In this document: positions 15,982 through 24,318 of the stretch, piece after piece | Position numbering within the stretch: the stretch's first letter is position 1 | Layout of the letters: each line of letters opens with the position of its first letter | Origin: an uncultured Eubacteriales bacterium | Lineage (GTDB): Bacteria > Bacillota > Clostridia > Oscillospirales > Butyricicoccaceae | Length of the DNA stretch: 64,000 bases | Reading direction: 5' to 3' | Assembly (NCBI GenBank): GCA_910579575.1 | Contig: CAJTUM010000005.1 | Span: forward strand, 131,730 to 195,729 | The notes under the pieces: generated by a model | Databases searched by the model: none | What the model saw: the letters and a program-made list of their open reading frames with translations, nothing else | What the model was told of the DNA's origin: nothing | Position numbers and translations under genes: made by a program

Positions 15982-16551
15982 CTACGGACGAGCCCCGGCT
16001 TGGTAGCGCCGAATAAAATCCTCCATGCTTCCGTCAAAAAGGCGGCTGAGGCGGGCCATTGTCTGCCCTGGTTCCGGCTTCATGCCGTCGCCGATCCAAT
16101 GATAAAAAAACTCCACAATGCCGTGGGAATAAAGGTTCAACAAAAATTCCCTGTCCTCTTCCGCCACTTGTTCATGGCCCGGCTGGCTGTCGAAATCCTG
16201 CTCCAGCAGCGGCAAAATCAAGCTGGCCATATGACGGCGCAGCAGGCCGCCGTCCTTCTGGGAGCGATAAATATTCATAATAGTCGCTTTGTGCCCGTGC
16301 AGATATTGAAAGACATTCCACAGATTGTTTTTCCAGCCGTCTTCCCCCTGCCGCTCTGTCAGCAGCTTTTTGCCCTCGTCCACCAGCGTCCATTCCAGCA
16401 AATCGTAAATATCCTGAAAGTGATAATAAAACGTTTTTCGGCTGACCTGGGCTTCGTTGACCAAGTCTTGTATGGTGATTTTGTCCAGTTGATTTTGAAC
16501 CAGCAGCTTCTGGAGAGAAACGGACAGCTGCCGTTTGGTCAGGTTGGACAT
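15982..16551 (-). CDS. TetR-family regulator
   Basis: 189 residues. The N-terminal HTH is at about residues 5-55 (TKRQLSVSLQKLLVQNQLDKITIQDLV, then AQVSRKTFYYHFQDIYDLLEW), with the TetR motif SRKTFYYHF. The C-terminal domain (from about residue 65) resembles the TetR_C type of clostridial DhaS-like regulators: GHKATIMNIYRS, FLLNLYSHGIVEFFYHWI. The start at 16551 has AAAGGAG 8 bases upstream. It is convergent with the MATE gene. Inverted GCCGGCC repeats near 16670-16690, upstream of its start, could be an operator. Confidence 0.93.
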   Translation of the reverse strand: MSNLTKRQLSVSLQKLLVQNQLDKITIQDLVNEAQVSRKTFYYHFQDIYDLLEWTLVDEGKKLLTERQGEDGWKNNLWNVFQYLHGHKATIMNIYRSQKDGGLLRRHMASLILPLLEQDFDSQPGHEQVAEEDREFLLNLYSHGIVEFFYHWIGDGMKPEPGQTMARLSRLFDGSMEDFIRRYQAGARP

Positions 16552-16718
16552 TCTTCCCGCTCCTTTCCGGTTGAAATCCGATGCCATTAAATTTACACGA
16601 TTTTAAACAAAGCGTCAAGTCTGGGAGGCTCGACGGACGCGCCTGGCGTTTCGCATGGCGGAACGATATGCCGGCCGTGCGGCCGGCTTCGCCATACGCC
16701 CGTCGGCGGTGACAAATT

Positions 16719-16755
16719 GGCCCGAGTGTGTTCATTTGACACACCGGGCTTTTTT
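16719..16755 (+). terminator. Hairpin with T run upstream of the DUF308 gene
   Basis: GCCCG (bulged A) GTGTGT at 16719-16730 pairs with ACACAC and CGGGC at 16738-16748, followed by seven T. It lies between the divergent TetR and DUF308 genes and upstream of the DUF308 promoter, so what it terminates is unclear. The 302-base gap 16552-16853 otherwise holds only that promoter and inverted GCCGGCC repeats near 16670-16690. Confidence 0.6.
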
Positions 16756-16760
16756 TGTCC

Positions 16761-16789
16761 GTTGTCGGCCGCCGACGCCGGCGGTATAG
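16761..16789 (+). promoter_or_regulatory. Possible promoter for the DUF308-MMPL unit
   Basis: -35 TTGTCG (16761-16766, weak), 17-base spacer, -10 TATAGT (16784-16789), 64 bases before the DUF308 start codon. Confidence 0.5.
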
Positions 16790-16853
16790 TGGAAACAACG
16801 AAAAGAGCTGGAGCCTGCCGAGCAGGCGGTTCCGATGAAAGGAGGGAGTTTTT

Positions 16854-17441
16854 ATGGGGTTTTTGCAATCGGTAAAAATCCTGTTCGTCGTCGTTTCCGT
16901 TGTTTTGATTTTGGCCGGTTTGGCGCTGCTGATCTGGCCGGCGTTTTCGGCCTCGGCGCTTTGCGCGGCCTTGGGCGTCGTTTTCATCCTGTGCGGCGCC
17001 GTGCGTCTGGCGGGCTACTGCGCCAACGATTTATATCGGCTGGCTTTTCAATTTGATCTGGCCGCAGGCCTGCTGTTGATCGCCCTGGGCGCGGCTCTGA
17101 TTCTTCGGGCTCCAGAAGCGATGACCGGCTTGTCGCTGATGATCGGCGTCTTTGCGCTGACGGACAGCGCCCTGCGGCTGCAAACCGCCCTGGACGCCAA
17201 GCGCTTCGGCCTGCGAAACTGGCCGGGCATCCTGGTTTTCGCCCTATGCGGCGGCGTTCTTGGGGTTCTGCTGCTGATCCGTCCCTTCGGCGGCCGGCTG
17301 CTGGTCCGGGCGATGGGCGCGGCGTTGGCCGTCGGCGGCGCAGAGAATCTGCTGCTGGGCCTTTGCGCCTTCCGCATCCCCCGCCGTTCCTCTTCGCCGG
17401 TAGTCGAAGTCGAAGCGGAATATGTGATCGACGAAGACTGA
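16854..17441 (+). CDS. DUF308/HdeD-like membrane protein
   Basis: 195 residues with six predicted helices arranged as pairs (LFVVVSVVLILAGLALLIWP, LGVVFILCGAVRLAGYC, LAAGLLLIALGAALI, GLSLMIGVFALTDSALRL, ILVFALCGGVLGVLLLI, GAALAVGGAENLLLGLC). The tandem helix pairs match DUF308, the acid-resistance membrane protein family related to HdeD. The tail (VVEVEAEYVIDED) is acidic and cytoplasmic. A GGAGGGAG site precedes the ATG at about 8 bases. It lies 55 bases upstream of the MMPL gene and may share its transcript. Function in Firmicutes is not established. Confidence 0.85.
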   Translation: MGFLQSVKILFVVVSVVLILAGLALLIWPAFSASALCAALGVVFILCGAVRLAGYCANDLYRLAFQFDLAAGLLLIALGAALILRAPEAMTGLSLMIGVFALTDSALRLQTALDAKRFGLRNWPGILVFALCGGVLGVLLLIRPFGGRLLVRAMGAALAVGGAENLLLGLCAFRIPRRSSSPVVEVEAEYVIDED

Positions 17442-17496
17442 TTTCTCGGCAAACAAGAAAAATTTTTGAAAGAATTTGAAACAAAAGGTGATTGCA

Positions 17497-19680
17497 TTGC
17501 TGGATAGAATCGCTCATAAACTCACCCGGCGGCCCAAACTGGTGCTGTTGGTCGCCGCCGTCTTGTTGGTCCTCTGCGCGATAGGCGCCGCGGCCACTGG
17601 GGTGAATTACGATATTTTGACCTACCTGCCCCCAGATCTGGATTCCTCCCAGGGCGAAAAGCTGTTGGAGGACCCCTTTCATATGGCGGCCACCACCATG
17701 TTGATTGTGGAGGGAATGCCGCCGGAATACTCCAACGACCTGTGCCGTCGGGTGGAAGAGGTCCCCGGCGTCAGCAGCGCTTTGTGGATTTCCAGCGCGG
17801 CGGGCATTCAGATTCCCCAAGATTTTTTGCCTGAAGAGCTGCGGGAAATGTTTTTCTCCGGCGACGCCACCATGATGATCGTGCAATACGACAATCCCGG
17901 CGCTTCGGAGGAAACCATGGAGGCCATCGACCAAGTGCGGTCCCTCTGCAACCAACGGTGCTTTTTGGCTGGTTTTTCCGTGGTTATCAAAGACACCAAG
18001 GATTTGGTGGATGGGGAGCTTCCTCTTTATGTGGGCCTGGCTGTGCTGCTTTCTCTCATCGTCATGTGCGCCGCCATGGAATCCTGGCTGCTGCCCGCCG
18101 CCTTCCTGCTCAGCATCGGCGCCGCTATTCTTTATAATTTCGGCACAAACATCGTTCTTGGCGAGATTTCTTACATCACTCAGGCCATCGCCGCCGTGCT
18201 TCAGCTGGGCGTCACCATGGATTATTCCATTTTCCTCTACCATCGGTATGAAGAGGAGCGCCTCCATTATGACGACAATCGAGACGCCATGGCCGTAGCC
18301 GTCAAGGCCGCTTTCACCTCCCTGTTCAGCAGCTCGCTGACGACGGTGGCCGGCTTTTTGGCCTTGTGCTTCATGCGGCTGCTGCTGGGCCGGGATATCG
18401 GCTTGGTGATGGCCAAGGGCGTGGCGCTGGGCGTGGCCACTGTGGTTTTGGTGCTGCCCGCCGTCCTGCTGACGCTGGATAAACCCATCCGAAAATATAC
18501 CCACCGGGTGTTTCTGCCCGACCTGAGCCCTGTCAACCGCTTCGTAGTCCGCCACAACAAGGCGTTTTCCATCCTGGCGCTGCTTCTTTTCATCCCCGCC
18601 CTTTACGGTCAAAACCATGCCGGCGTTTATTACAAGCTGGACGAGGCTTTACCCCAGGATATGCCCTCTATTGTGGCCACCAACAAGCTGAAAGACGAAT
18701 TCAACATGGCCTCCAGCCATTTTATCGTCATGCGAGACGATTTGCCTTACGACCAATCGCTGGAGATGCTGGAAAAGTTGGAGGCTGTGGAAGGCGTGGA
18801 ATCAGTGATAGCCTTTGATAAATTCATGTCCAATTCCATTCCCCAGTTCTTTATTCCTCAAGATATTTTGGATATCTGCAAGCGGGACGGCCTGCAAATC
18901 GCTATGATTAACTCCCGTTATGAAACCGCCTCCGACCAAGCGGGCCTTCAGGTAGACGAGCTCAACGCCATTTTGAAATCTTATGATCCCGAGGCGAAGA
19001 TGACGGGCGAAGCCGTTTTGACCAAAGACCTGATCGATATCGCCGACATCGATTTCAAGGTGACCAATTACATCTCCATCGCCGCCATTTTCCTCATCAT
19101 TGCCGTGACCTTCCGGTCCATTTCCATCCCCGTGCTGTTGGTGGCGGCCATTGAGCTGGCCATCTGCGTCAACCAAGGCGTTCCCTATTTTTCCGGCACG
19201 GTGATTCCTTTTGTGGCGCCCACCGTCATCGGCTGCGTCCAGCTGGGAGCGACGGTGGATTACGCTATTTTGATGACCACCCGCTTCCGCGAGGAGCTGC
19301 AAAAGGGGCAGGACCGGGAAAGCGCTATCTTGGCTGCGGCCAAAGCCTCGGATTCCTCCATTATCACCAGCGCTCTGGTGCTGTTTTGCGCCACTTTGGG
19401 CGTTGGAATGATTTCCAAGATTGAAATTATCAGCAGCATTTGCCTGATGCTGGCCCGGGGCGCTTTCATCTCCGCTCTGTGCATTTTGTTCCTACTGCCC
19501 GCTCTGCTGACGGCCTTTGAGCCGCTGCTGAGCAAGACCAGTATGTATTGGCGCAAACCCAAACCCGCCAAGGCGGGCAAACACAGCGGCTCCGCCGCCC
19601 CCTCGCTTTCTCCCCTTCCCCAAGGGAAGCAAAGCTCAAAACAAGAAGAAATTGAGAAAAAAGGAGATCCTATTCGATGA
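17497..19680 (+). CDS. MMPL/RND-family membrane transporter
   Basis: 727 residues with the MMPL duplication: TM1 (KLVLLVAAVLLVLCAIGAAA), an extracytoplasmic loop (about 35-165), TM2-6 (about 170-330), then a second loop and TM7-12 (about 515-690). Signature stretches are LGVTMDYSIFLYHRYEEE, TSLFSSSLTTVAGFLALCFM, and in the second half LGATVDYAILMTTRFREE, where the aspartates in TM4 and TM10 are the proton relay. A TTG at 17497 is chosen as the start because AAGGTGA precedes it; a TTG at 17476 is possible. The stop overlaps the next start (ATGA). In other bacteria such proteins export lipids or small molecules; substrate unknown here. Confidence 0.9.
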   Translation: MLDRIAHKLTRRPKLVLLVAAVLLVLCAIGAAATGVNYDILTYLPPDLDSSQGEKLLEDPFHMAATTMLIVEGMPPEYSNDLCRRVEEVPGVSSALWISSAAGIQIPQDFLPEELREMFFSGDATMMIVQYDNPGASEETMEAIDQVRSLCNQRCFLAGFSVVIKDTKDLVDGELPLYVGLAVLLSLIVMCAAMESWLLPAAFLLSIGAAILYNFGTNIVLGEISYITQAIAAVLQLGVTMDYSIFLYHRYEEERLHYDDNRDAMAVAVKAAFTSLFSSSLTTVAGFLALCFMRLLLGRDIGLVMAKGVALGVATVVLVLPAVLLTLDKPIRKYTHRVFLPDLSPVNRFVVRHNKAFSILALLLFIPALYGQNHAGVYYKLDEALPQDMPSIVATNKLKDEFNMASSHFIVMRDDLPYDQSLEMLEKLEAVEGVESVIAFDKFMSNSIPQFFIPQDILDICKRDGLQIAMINSRYETASDQAGLQVDELNAILKSYDPEAKMTGEAVLTKDLIDIADIDFKVTNYISIAAIFLIIAVTFRSISIPVLLVAAIELAICVNQGVPYFSGTVIPFVAPTVIGCVQLGATVDYAILMTTRFREELQKGQDRESAILAAAKASDSSIITSALVLFCATLGVGMISKIEIISSICLMLARGAFISALCILFLLPALLTAFEPLLSKTSMYWRKPKPAKAGKHSGSAAPSLSPLPQGKQSSKQEEIEKKGDPIR

Positions 19681-22139
19681 ACGCTTATAAACGCACGATA
19701 TCCCTTGTTACGGCCGGGGCCCTATTGGCCGGCTCCGTCAGCCCCGTCTTTGCCGCCCCTCTTTCTCCCGCCTGCGACGAAGCCTTTTACGCCACGCTGG
19801 ATTATTACGGCCAGCTTCAGCAATCCAGCGTAGTCAAAAGCTACCGCACCAACGGCGCCGCCGCTATTGTGGACTACGGCGTCTATGACCAAGTGGAAAA
19901 TTTGGTAGACGGCAAAGCGCCTCAAATGGAAGACGGCCTGCTGACCTTTTCCTTTGACGAAGAAATCCCCGAAAAATTTTATTTTGAGGGAAAAACCGCC
20001 CAGCCCTTCGAGCAGCTTCCCTGGCAGGTGGAGATTTCTTACAAGCGCAACGGCGCCCCCGCCCTGGCGGAAGAATTGGGCGGTCAAACCGGCCTGTTTG
20101 AGATTGTTATCGATATTTATCCCAATCCAAACGCCTCGGATTATCGGAAGCAAAACCTGGTCCTTACCATAGCCACCGCCTTTAACGACGACGATATCTC
20201 CTCTCTGGAGGCTTCGGGCGCCGAGGTTCAGCTGATCGGCAATCTGCGGGTCGTCCTTTTCGCTGTGCTTCCTGGCGAAGAGCAGCACTTTTCCATTCGG
20301 GTAGGCGCCGAAGAGTTCGCTTTTCCCGGCCTAGTCATGTTGGCTGTGCCTGCCACGCTTCAACAGATTGAAAAAGTAGCCGACCTGCGGGAGCTGAAAG
20401 ATACGGCGGAGGAAAGCTACCATACCTTGGACGACAGCCTCAACACCGTGCTGGATTCGCTGGACGGCATGAGCGGCAGCCTGAACGCCGCCGCCAACGG
20501 CCTGGATAGCCTCAACAACGCCCGAGGCGCCGTTTCCGGCGGCAAAGGCAACGTCTACGCCAATACCGACGCCGCTTTGGCTAGCCTCAACGGCCTTGCC
20601 GATTCTCTGGGCCAGTTGGACGGTTATTCGGAAACCGCTTCCCAGGCCATAACCGACCTGAACCAAAATGTCAACGGCCTGAACGCCGCCGCCCAGGGCT
20701 TGAAGCCCCAGTTGGAAGAAGTCCGCCGCATCGCCGGAGACATCAAGCGGGATACCGAGGAGCTCCGCGGCCTGCTGACCGATGTGGAGGGCTACAACAA
20801 ACGGGCCACAGAGATTTCCAACAATTTAGCCTCCTCCCTGGAATCCCTGAATACCTCCAGCAGCAACTTGAGCGAACGGTTGAAGGACCTGCGCAACGCC
20901 TTATACAATGTGCGGGGAATGTCCCAGATCAAAGCCGTGGACTCCATCACCATCAACGGCATGACCACGGAGCAGCTGCGCCAAAGCGCAAACCAGGTCT
21001 ACGGCCTGTACGGCCAGTATCAGGCCGCCTTGGCCGCCGGCCAGCTGCCAGAAGGAACCTCCTTTGAGCAGGCGATTGTTTTAACCGCTTATCAGCAATA
21101 CTGCCAGGCTTTTCTGGCTCAGGCGCCCGAAGGAACCCCTCCTCCCTCCTTGGAAGAATTTCTGCAAACCGAGCAGGGGCAGGCCGCCGCAGCCCAAGCC
21201 CAAAGCGCGGCCCAGCTCTATCAGACGGTAGAGGGCATGGGCGGCAAGGCCCAGCTGGAGCAGCAGCTGGCGCTGGCCGAGCAAGCCAATCAGCTGATCC
21301 CCGTTTTCAACCAAAAAGCTCTGCCCGCCGTCAACCAGAAGATCAAGGAAATCAACAGCTTGGTCACTGGAATTACCAATCCCACCGCCGACGTGGTCAA
21401 CGAGCTGAACAACCTGTGTAACGATTTAGTCGATTCCGGCGTAACCGCCGACGGCGCCAGCCTGGCTCGGCTGTGCCGTGATCTGTTGAAAACCATGAAA
21501 GAACATGAAGGCGAAGGGGAAAATCTGCTGGAAAGCGCCGAAGATATGGCCGCTCTGGCCGGCCAGGCCGCCGATTCGGCAGACGGCCTGTTGGCCCAGG
21601 CAGACAGTCTAATCCAGACGCTGAACAACTATGAGCCCACCCTGCAAAGCGCTGTGGCAGACATCCAAAGTCTGTCTGCTTCCGCCCAAGCCGCGCTGCG
21701 GGATACCGGCGGAGCCGTCGGCGCGTTGGAAGAGCTGCTGCGCTCCGCCGGCCCGGCTCTGGACGCCGGCGCCGACCAATCGCTCCGAGGCGTGGCCGCC
21801 GCCCTGCGGCAATCCACCAAAGGCCTGGGCGAAACCGGCGCCATCCGAGACGCCAAAAGCGCTCTGGCCGACCTGCTGGAGGAGCAATGGGAAACGCACG
21901 CCGGCGAAAACGACAATCTGCTGTTGATCGACGCCGCCGCTCCCGCCCAGTCCATGACTTCGGATCAAAACCCTTCTCCCTCCAGCATTCAATATGTCAT
22001 GCGCACCCAACAGATCAAGGCCGAAGACCCCGACCAAGCCCAAGAAACCGCCGCTCCCGCCGCCCCCAAAACCACTTTCTGGGGCCGAGTAAAAAATATG
22101 TTCCGCGATTTCTGGGCAGGCGTCAAAAATCTATTTTAA
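19677..22139 (+). CDS. Exported coiled-coil partner of the MMPL transporter
   Basis: An 820-residue secreted or surface protein. A signal peptide (ISLVTAGALLAGSVSPVFAAP) is followed by a compact domain (about residues 30-230) and then about 500 residues of long helices rich in Ala, Leu, Asn and Gln. These have heptad-like spacing (for example LDDSLNTVLDSLDGMSGSL, LNQNVNGLNAAAQGLKP, LAGQAADSADGLLAQADSL), resembling the X-X-X-Leu-X-X-Gly repeats of YhgE-like proteins. It ends in a basic amphipathic helix (WGRVKNMFRDFWAGVKNLF) that may bind membrane. It starts inside the MMPL stop codon, so it is translated with the transporter and probably forms a periplasm-like adaptor or cell-wall spanning part. 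No catalytic motif seen. Confidence 0.8.
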   Translation: MNAYKRTISLVTAGALLAGSVSPVFAAPLSPACDEAFYATLDYYGQLQQSSVVKSYRTNGAAAIVDYGVYDQVENLVDGKAPQMEDGLLTFSFDEEIPEKFYFEGKTAQPFEQLPWQVEISYKRNGAPALAEELGGQTGLFEIVIDIYPNPNASDYRKQNLVLTIATAFNDDDISSLEASGAEVQLIGNLRVVLFAVLPGEEQHFSIRVGAEEFAFPGLVMLAVPATLQQIEKVADLRELKDTAEESYHTLDDSLNTVLDSLDGMSGSLNAAANGLDSLNNARGAVSGGKGNVYANTDAALASLNGLADSLGQLDGYSETASQAITDLNQNVNGLNAAAQGLKPQLEEVRRIAGDIKRDTEELRGLLTDVEGYNKRATEISNNLASSLESLNTSSSNLSERLKDLRNALYNVRGMSQIKAVDSITINGMTTEQLRQSANQVYGLYGQYQAALAAGQLPEGTSFEQAIVLTAYQQYCQAFLAQAPEGTPPPSLEEFLQTEQGQAAAAQAQSAAQLYQTVEGMGGKAQLEQQLALAEQANQLIPVFNQKALPAVNQKIKEINSLVTGITNPTADVVNELNNLCNDLVDSGVTADGASLARLCRDLLKTMKEHEGEGENLLESAEDMAALAGQAADSADGLLAQADSLIQTLNNYEPTLQSAVADIQSLSASAQAALRDTGGAVGALEELLRSAGPALDAGADQSLRGVAAALRQSTKGLGETGAIRDAKSALADLLEEQWETHAGENDNLLLIDAAAPAQSMTSDQNPSPSSIQYVMRTQQIKAEDPDQAQETAAPAAPKTTFWGRVKNMFRDFWAGVKNLF

Positions 22140-22200
22140 TCGGTTTCCTCTCCTGAAAAGCTGAAAATACAAATATTGCATTGGGGCGGTCAGCTACCAA

Positions 22201-22262
22201 CAAGTTAGGGTCGGTATATACCGACCCTAACTTGCCATTATCAAATCTCTCCAATTTGATAA
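22201..22262. repeat. 34-base perfect palindrome and second hairpin between convergent genes
   Basis: CAAGTTAGGGTCGGTAT at 22201-22217 is followed at once by its exact reverse complement (22218-22234) with no loop. A second hairpin, TTATCAAAT (22238-22246) with ATTTGATAA (22254-22262), follows 3 bases later. They lie between convergent 3' ends and may act as bidirectional terminators, although neither has a strong T run. A loop-free 17-base palindrome is also compatible with a protein-binding site or a small insertion. Confidence 0.75.
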
Positions 22263-22296
22263 AAATGTATTTATAATTCCAAATTTAACTATTTCA

Positions 22297-23367
22297 TCAC
22301 TGTCGCAGTTCGCTCTGACAGAATACGATTTCTGGCATCAGGGGACAGCCGCCCAGACAGAGGGCCTGTTTCTCGCAGCCGGGGCAGGATTTCCGCATTT
22401 TGTCCCGGAATCGGTCAAAGGCCTGGCTATTCCAGGCATCCTCAATGGTCAAGGGTTTCAATTGTACTTGATACCGCTTGTTCTGGTCGAAGCTGCATGG
22501 GACCATCGTTAGATCCGCGCCGATATAGCAGCTGAACCGCCCGCCCTCGCAGGTGTCCAGCGACTCGGGCAGGATGTTTTTACAGAAATTCAGCGCCCCA
22601 GGCACGTTGCAGCTGTCCAGGCCCACTTGGAAGGGGTGGTTCCCATCCACCTGGGCGAAGAACTCCGCCACCCGCGGGTCGGAGAAGGGCAGGACGTTTT
22701 CCTGCGTCCCCTGTCCGGCGGGCTTATAGAGCAAGAAAATTACTGCGTTGATTCCCTCCGGGAAATCGTTGCGCTTCAGGCGGTCGATAGCCTCGTCAAT
22801 GGAATTTTTACCTAGAACATAGTGGATATTGGTCGTAACTCCGGCGTCTAAAAGAAGCTGAATCGCCCGCAGGGTATATTCGCTGCGGTACCAACTCACC
22901 GCCACCGCGCCGCAGTATTGCTTGCACAGCGCCGCCAGCTCCGCCGTCATGCCGTAACCGGAAGTGGTGAAGTTGGGAACCAGCTGGTTCTCCCGACTGA
23001 TCTGTAAAAGCTCCTCCAAGTGTTCGTGCTGGTCCGGGTCGCCCCGGCCTCCCAACGCCAGCTGGTTGCACCGGCCCCGGCACTGCTCCGTAATCCAACG
23101 AAAGTCCTCCACCGTCATATTGGGCCGCTCCACCAAGGCCCCGCTTTGGTAGCAGCCGATGCCCGCCTTGGCGCACAGGCCAGTCTTACCGTGGATGCAG
23201 TGGCCCATCACCCCCACGTCGATCAGGTGAGGAAAGGAGGCCATAAAGGGGTCTATCCCCGTGTCTCGCCCGTTTTCGTCCAAAATGCCGGTGCGGACAT
23301 AGGCGCCTGTCTCGTCGTCAAAGGCGGAGACGAAGCGGTATTTGGAGTCTGTGATTTTATAGCGCAT
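22297..23367 (-). CDS. Radical-SAM-like enzyme with SPASM-type C-terminus and unusual cysteine spacing
   Basis: 356 residues. An N-terminal strand region (YRFVSAFDDETGAYVRTGI) precedes FPHLIDVGVMGHC, where Cys57, Cys65 and Cys72 form C-x7-C-x6-C instead of the standard C-x3-C-x2-C. Next come LALGGRGDPDQHEHLEELL, which resembles the GGEP motif, and TTSGYGMTAELAALC, typical of the radical SAM barrel. The C-terminus (about 270-350) has C-rich segments FSCYIGADLTMVPCSF and SCPGCEKQALCLGGCPL like a SPASM auxiliary cluster domain. Such enzymes usually modify peptides. It overlaps the upstream GFVTNSSSYSS gene by one base (TAATG), and both share a strong promoter, making that protein the likely partner or substrate. 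Radical SAM assignment is from the overall motif pattern. Confidence 0.75.
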   Translation of the reverse strand: MRYKITDSKYRFVSAFDDETGAYVRTGILDENGRDTGIDPFMASFPHLIDVGVMGHCIHGKTGLCAKAGIGCYQSGALVERPNMTVEDFRWITEQCRGRCNQLALGGRGDPDQHEHLEELLQISRENQLVPNFTTSGYGMTAELAALCKQYCGAVAVSWYRSEYTLRAIQLLLDAGVTTNIHYVLGKNSIDEAIDRLKRNDFPEGINAVIFLLYKPAGQGTQENVLPFSDPRVAEFFAQVDGNHPFQVGLDSCNVPGALNFCKNILPESLDTCEGGRFSCYIGADLTMVPCSFDQNKRYQVQLKPLTIEDAWNSQAFDRFRDKMRKSCPGCEKQALCLGGCPLMPEIVFCQSELRQ

Positions 23368-23903
23368 TACTCATCCTCATCAAAATCAAATTCGGCAAAA
23401 TTATCCCGGTCAGATTCCTCGTATGTGCCATCTCCGCCGTTTTCCCGGTCGTAGGTGAATGTACGTACGCGAGCACCGTCCACCTCAAATTCGCCGTCGC
23501 TGTCGTCCTGAAATTCCCAGCTTACTTTTTGGATGGAATCCGTCAGCTTTTGCTTCTGCGCCTTGAGTTCCTTCAACAGCTCTTTCTGTTTTCTTTCGCT
23601 TTCCTGGTTTTCTGTGCGGTGGTAGTAGCCCAACCCGTTTATCAAACAATCCAGAACACTGTTCAGCTCTGTAGGCGTATCCGCCCAGTAATCTGCAACC
23701 TCATCCTGCACCACATAGAACGTCCAGCCGCGAACGTATGCATCATGGAATAGCACGGATTTGTCGATGGATCCGTCATCGTATATTTTCATAAAAAGCT
23801 CTTCGTACTCTTTGAGCAGGCTGGCGAGTTTTCTGCTCTGAATGCGGATGACAGCCGAGCTGTAGCTGCTGGAATTGGTCACAAAACCGGTTCTGATTTT
23901 CAT
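23367..23903 (-). CDS. Candidate substrate protein with N-terminal GFVTNSSSYSS motif
   Basis: 178 residues, soluble. It begins MKIRTGFVTNSSSYSSAV, a sharply conserved-looking serine-rich start, followed by IRIQSRKLASLLKEYEELFMKIYDDG, a middle region WTFYVVQDEVADYW, a helical section (RKQKELLKELKAQKQKLTDSI), and a very acidic end (NFAEFDFDEDE). AGGAGG lies about 8 bases before the start at 23903. Its stop overlaps the radical-SAM-like gene by 1 base. The Ser-rich N-terminus is a plausible site of modification, and the rest could be a carrier. I do not recognise a named function. Composition is somewhat more AT-rich than neighbours. Confidence 0.75.
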   Translation of the reverse strand: MKIRTGFVTNSSSYSSAVIRIQSRKLASLLKEYEELFMKIYDDGSIDKSVLFHDAYVRGWTFYVVQDEVADYWADTPTELNSVLDCLINGLGYYHRTENQESERKQKELLKELKAQKQKLTDSIQKVSWEFQDDSDGEFEVDGARVRTFTYDRENGGDGTYEESDRDNFAEFDFDEDE

Positions 23904-23965
23904 ATGTTTTCCTCCTGGTAGAAAGCCGGATTTCCTTCCTATAATTCGTATAAAAAATCGATTAT

Positions 23966-23994
23966 ATGATATCATACAAATGTTTGTCTGTCAA
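23966..23994 (-). promoter_or_regulatory. Promoter of the GFVTNSSSYSS / radical-SAM operon
   Basis: On the minus strand, -35 TTGACA (23989-23994), 17-base spacer, -10 TATCAT (23966-23971), about 63 bases before the start codon. The flanks are AT-rich with a ATGATATCAT palindrome over the -10. Confidence 0.8.
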
Positions 23995-24125
23995 CTATGC
24001 TGTCTGCATAGTAGGGCCTCTCCCAAGATACGGTTTGCAGTTTGTGAGCCTCAAGGCCAATCGTTGCACTTTTTCGCCGACTCACACTCCCCCTTGACAA
24101 CAGCTTTCGGAATAAAAACGTGCGC

Positions 24126-24161
24126 AAAATGCCGCAGATTTCTTAAAATCTGCGGCATTTT
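24126..24161 (+). terminator. Hairpin with T run upstream of the ATP-binding gene
   Basis: AAAATGCCGCAGATTT (24126-24141) pairs perfectly with AAATCTGCGGCATTTT (24146-24161), with a 4-base loop and T run. It is symmetrical and could end transcription in either direction. No gene reads into it, so it may sit in an untranslated leader of the ATP-binding gene or end a small RNA. Confidence 0.65.
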
Positions 24162-24318
24162 TTCGCGTTCGTTCTGTCCGCCCGTCGCTGTCTATCTTTT
24201 CCGCCGCCCCGTCCCTTACGATCGGAGCCAAAACCCTTATCGCGGCCCATCGACCGGGGCGCCCCAGCGCTTCGCCGCATAGTATGGCGTGAATAAAACC
24301 AATAGGAGGGATTTTGTT

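Larger units (their letters stand above)
23904..24318. other. Intergenic region between divergent units
   Basis: A 415-base gap holding the promoter of the radical-SAM operon (23966-23994, minus) and a bidirectional hairpin (24126-24161). The stretch 24000-24120 carries a TTGACA at 24094-24099 without a fitting -10. The stretch 24165-24300 has nothing I can assign; the ATP-binding gene starts at 24319. Confidence 0.6.

Noticed and set aside
16984..18618. 544-residue frame antisense to DUF308 and MMPL
   Set aside because: Opposite of two clear membrane protein genes; composition is that of a complement.
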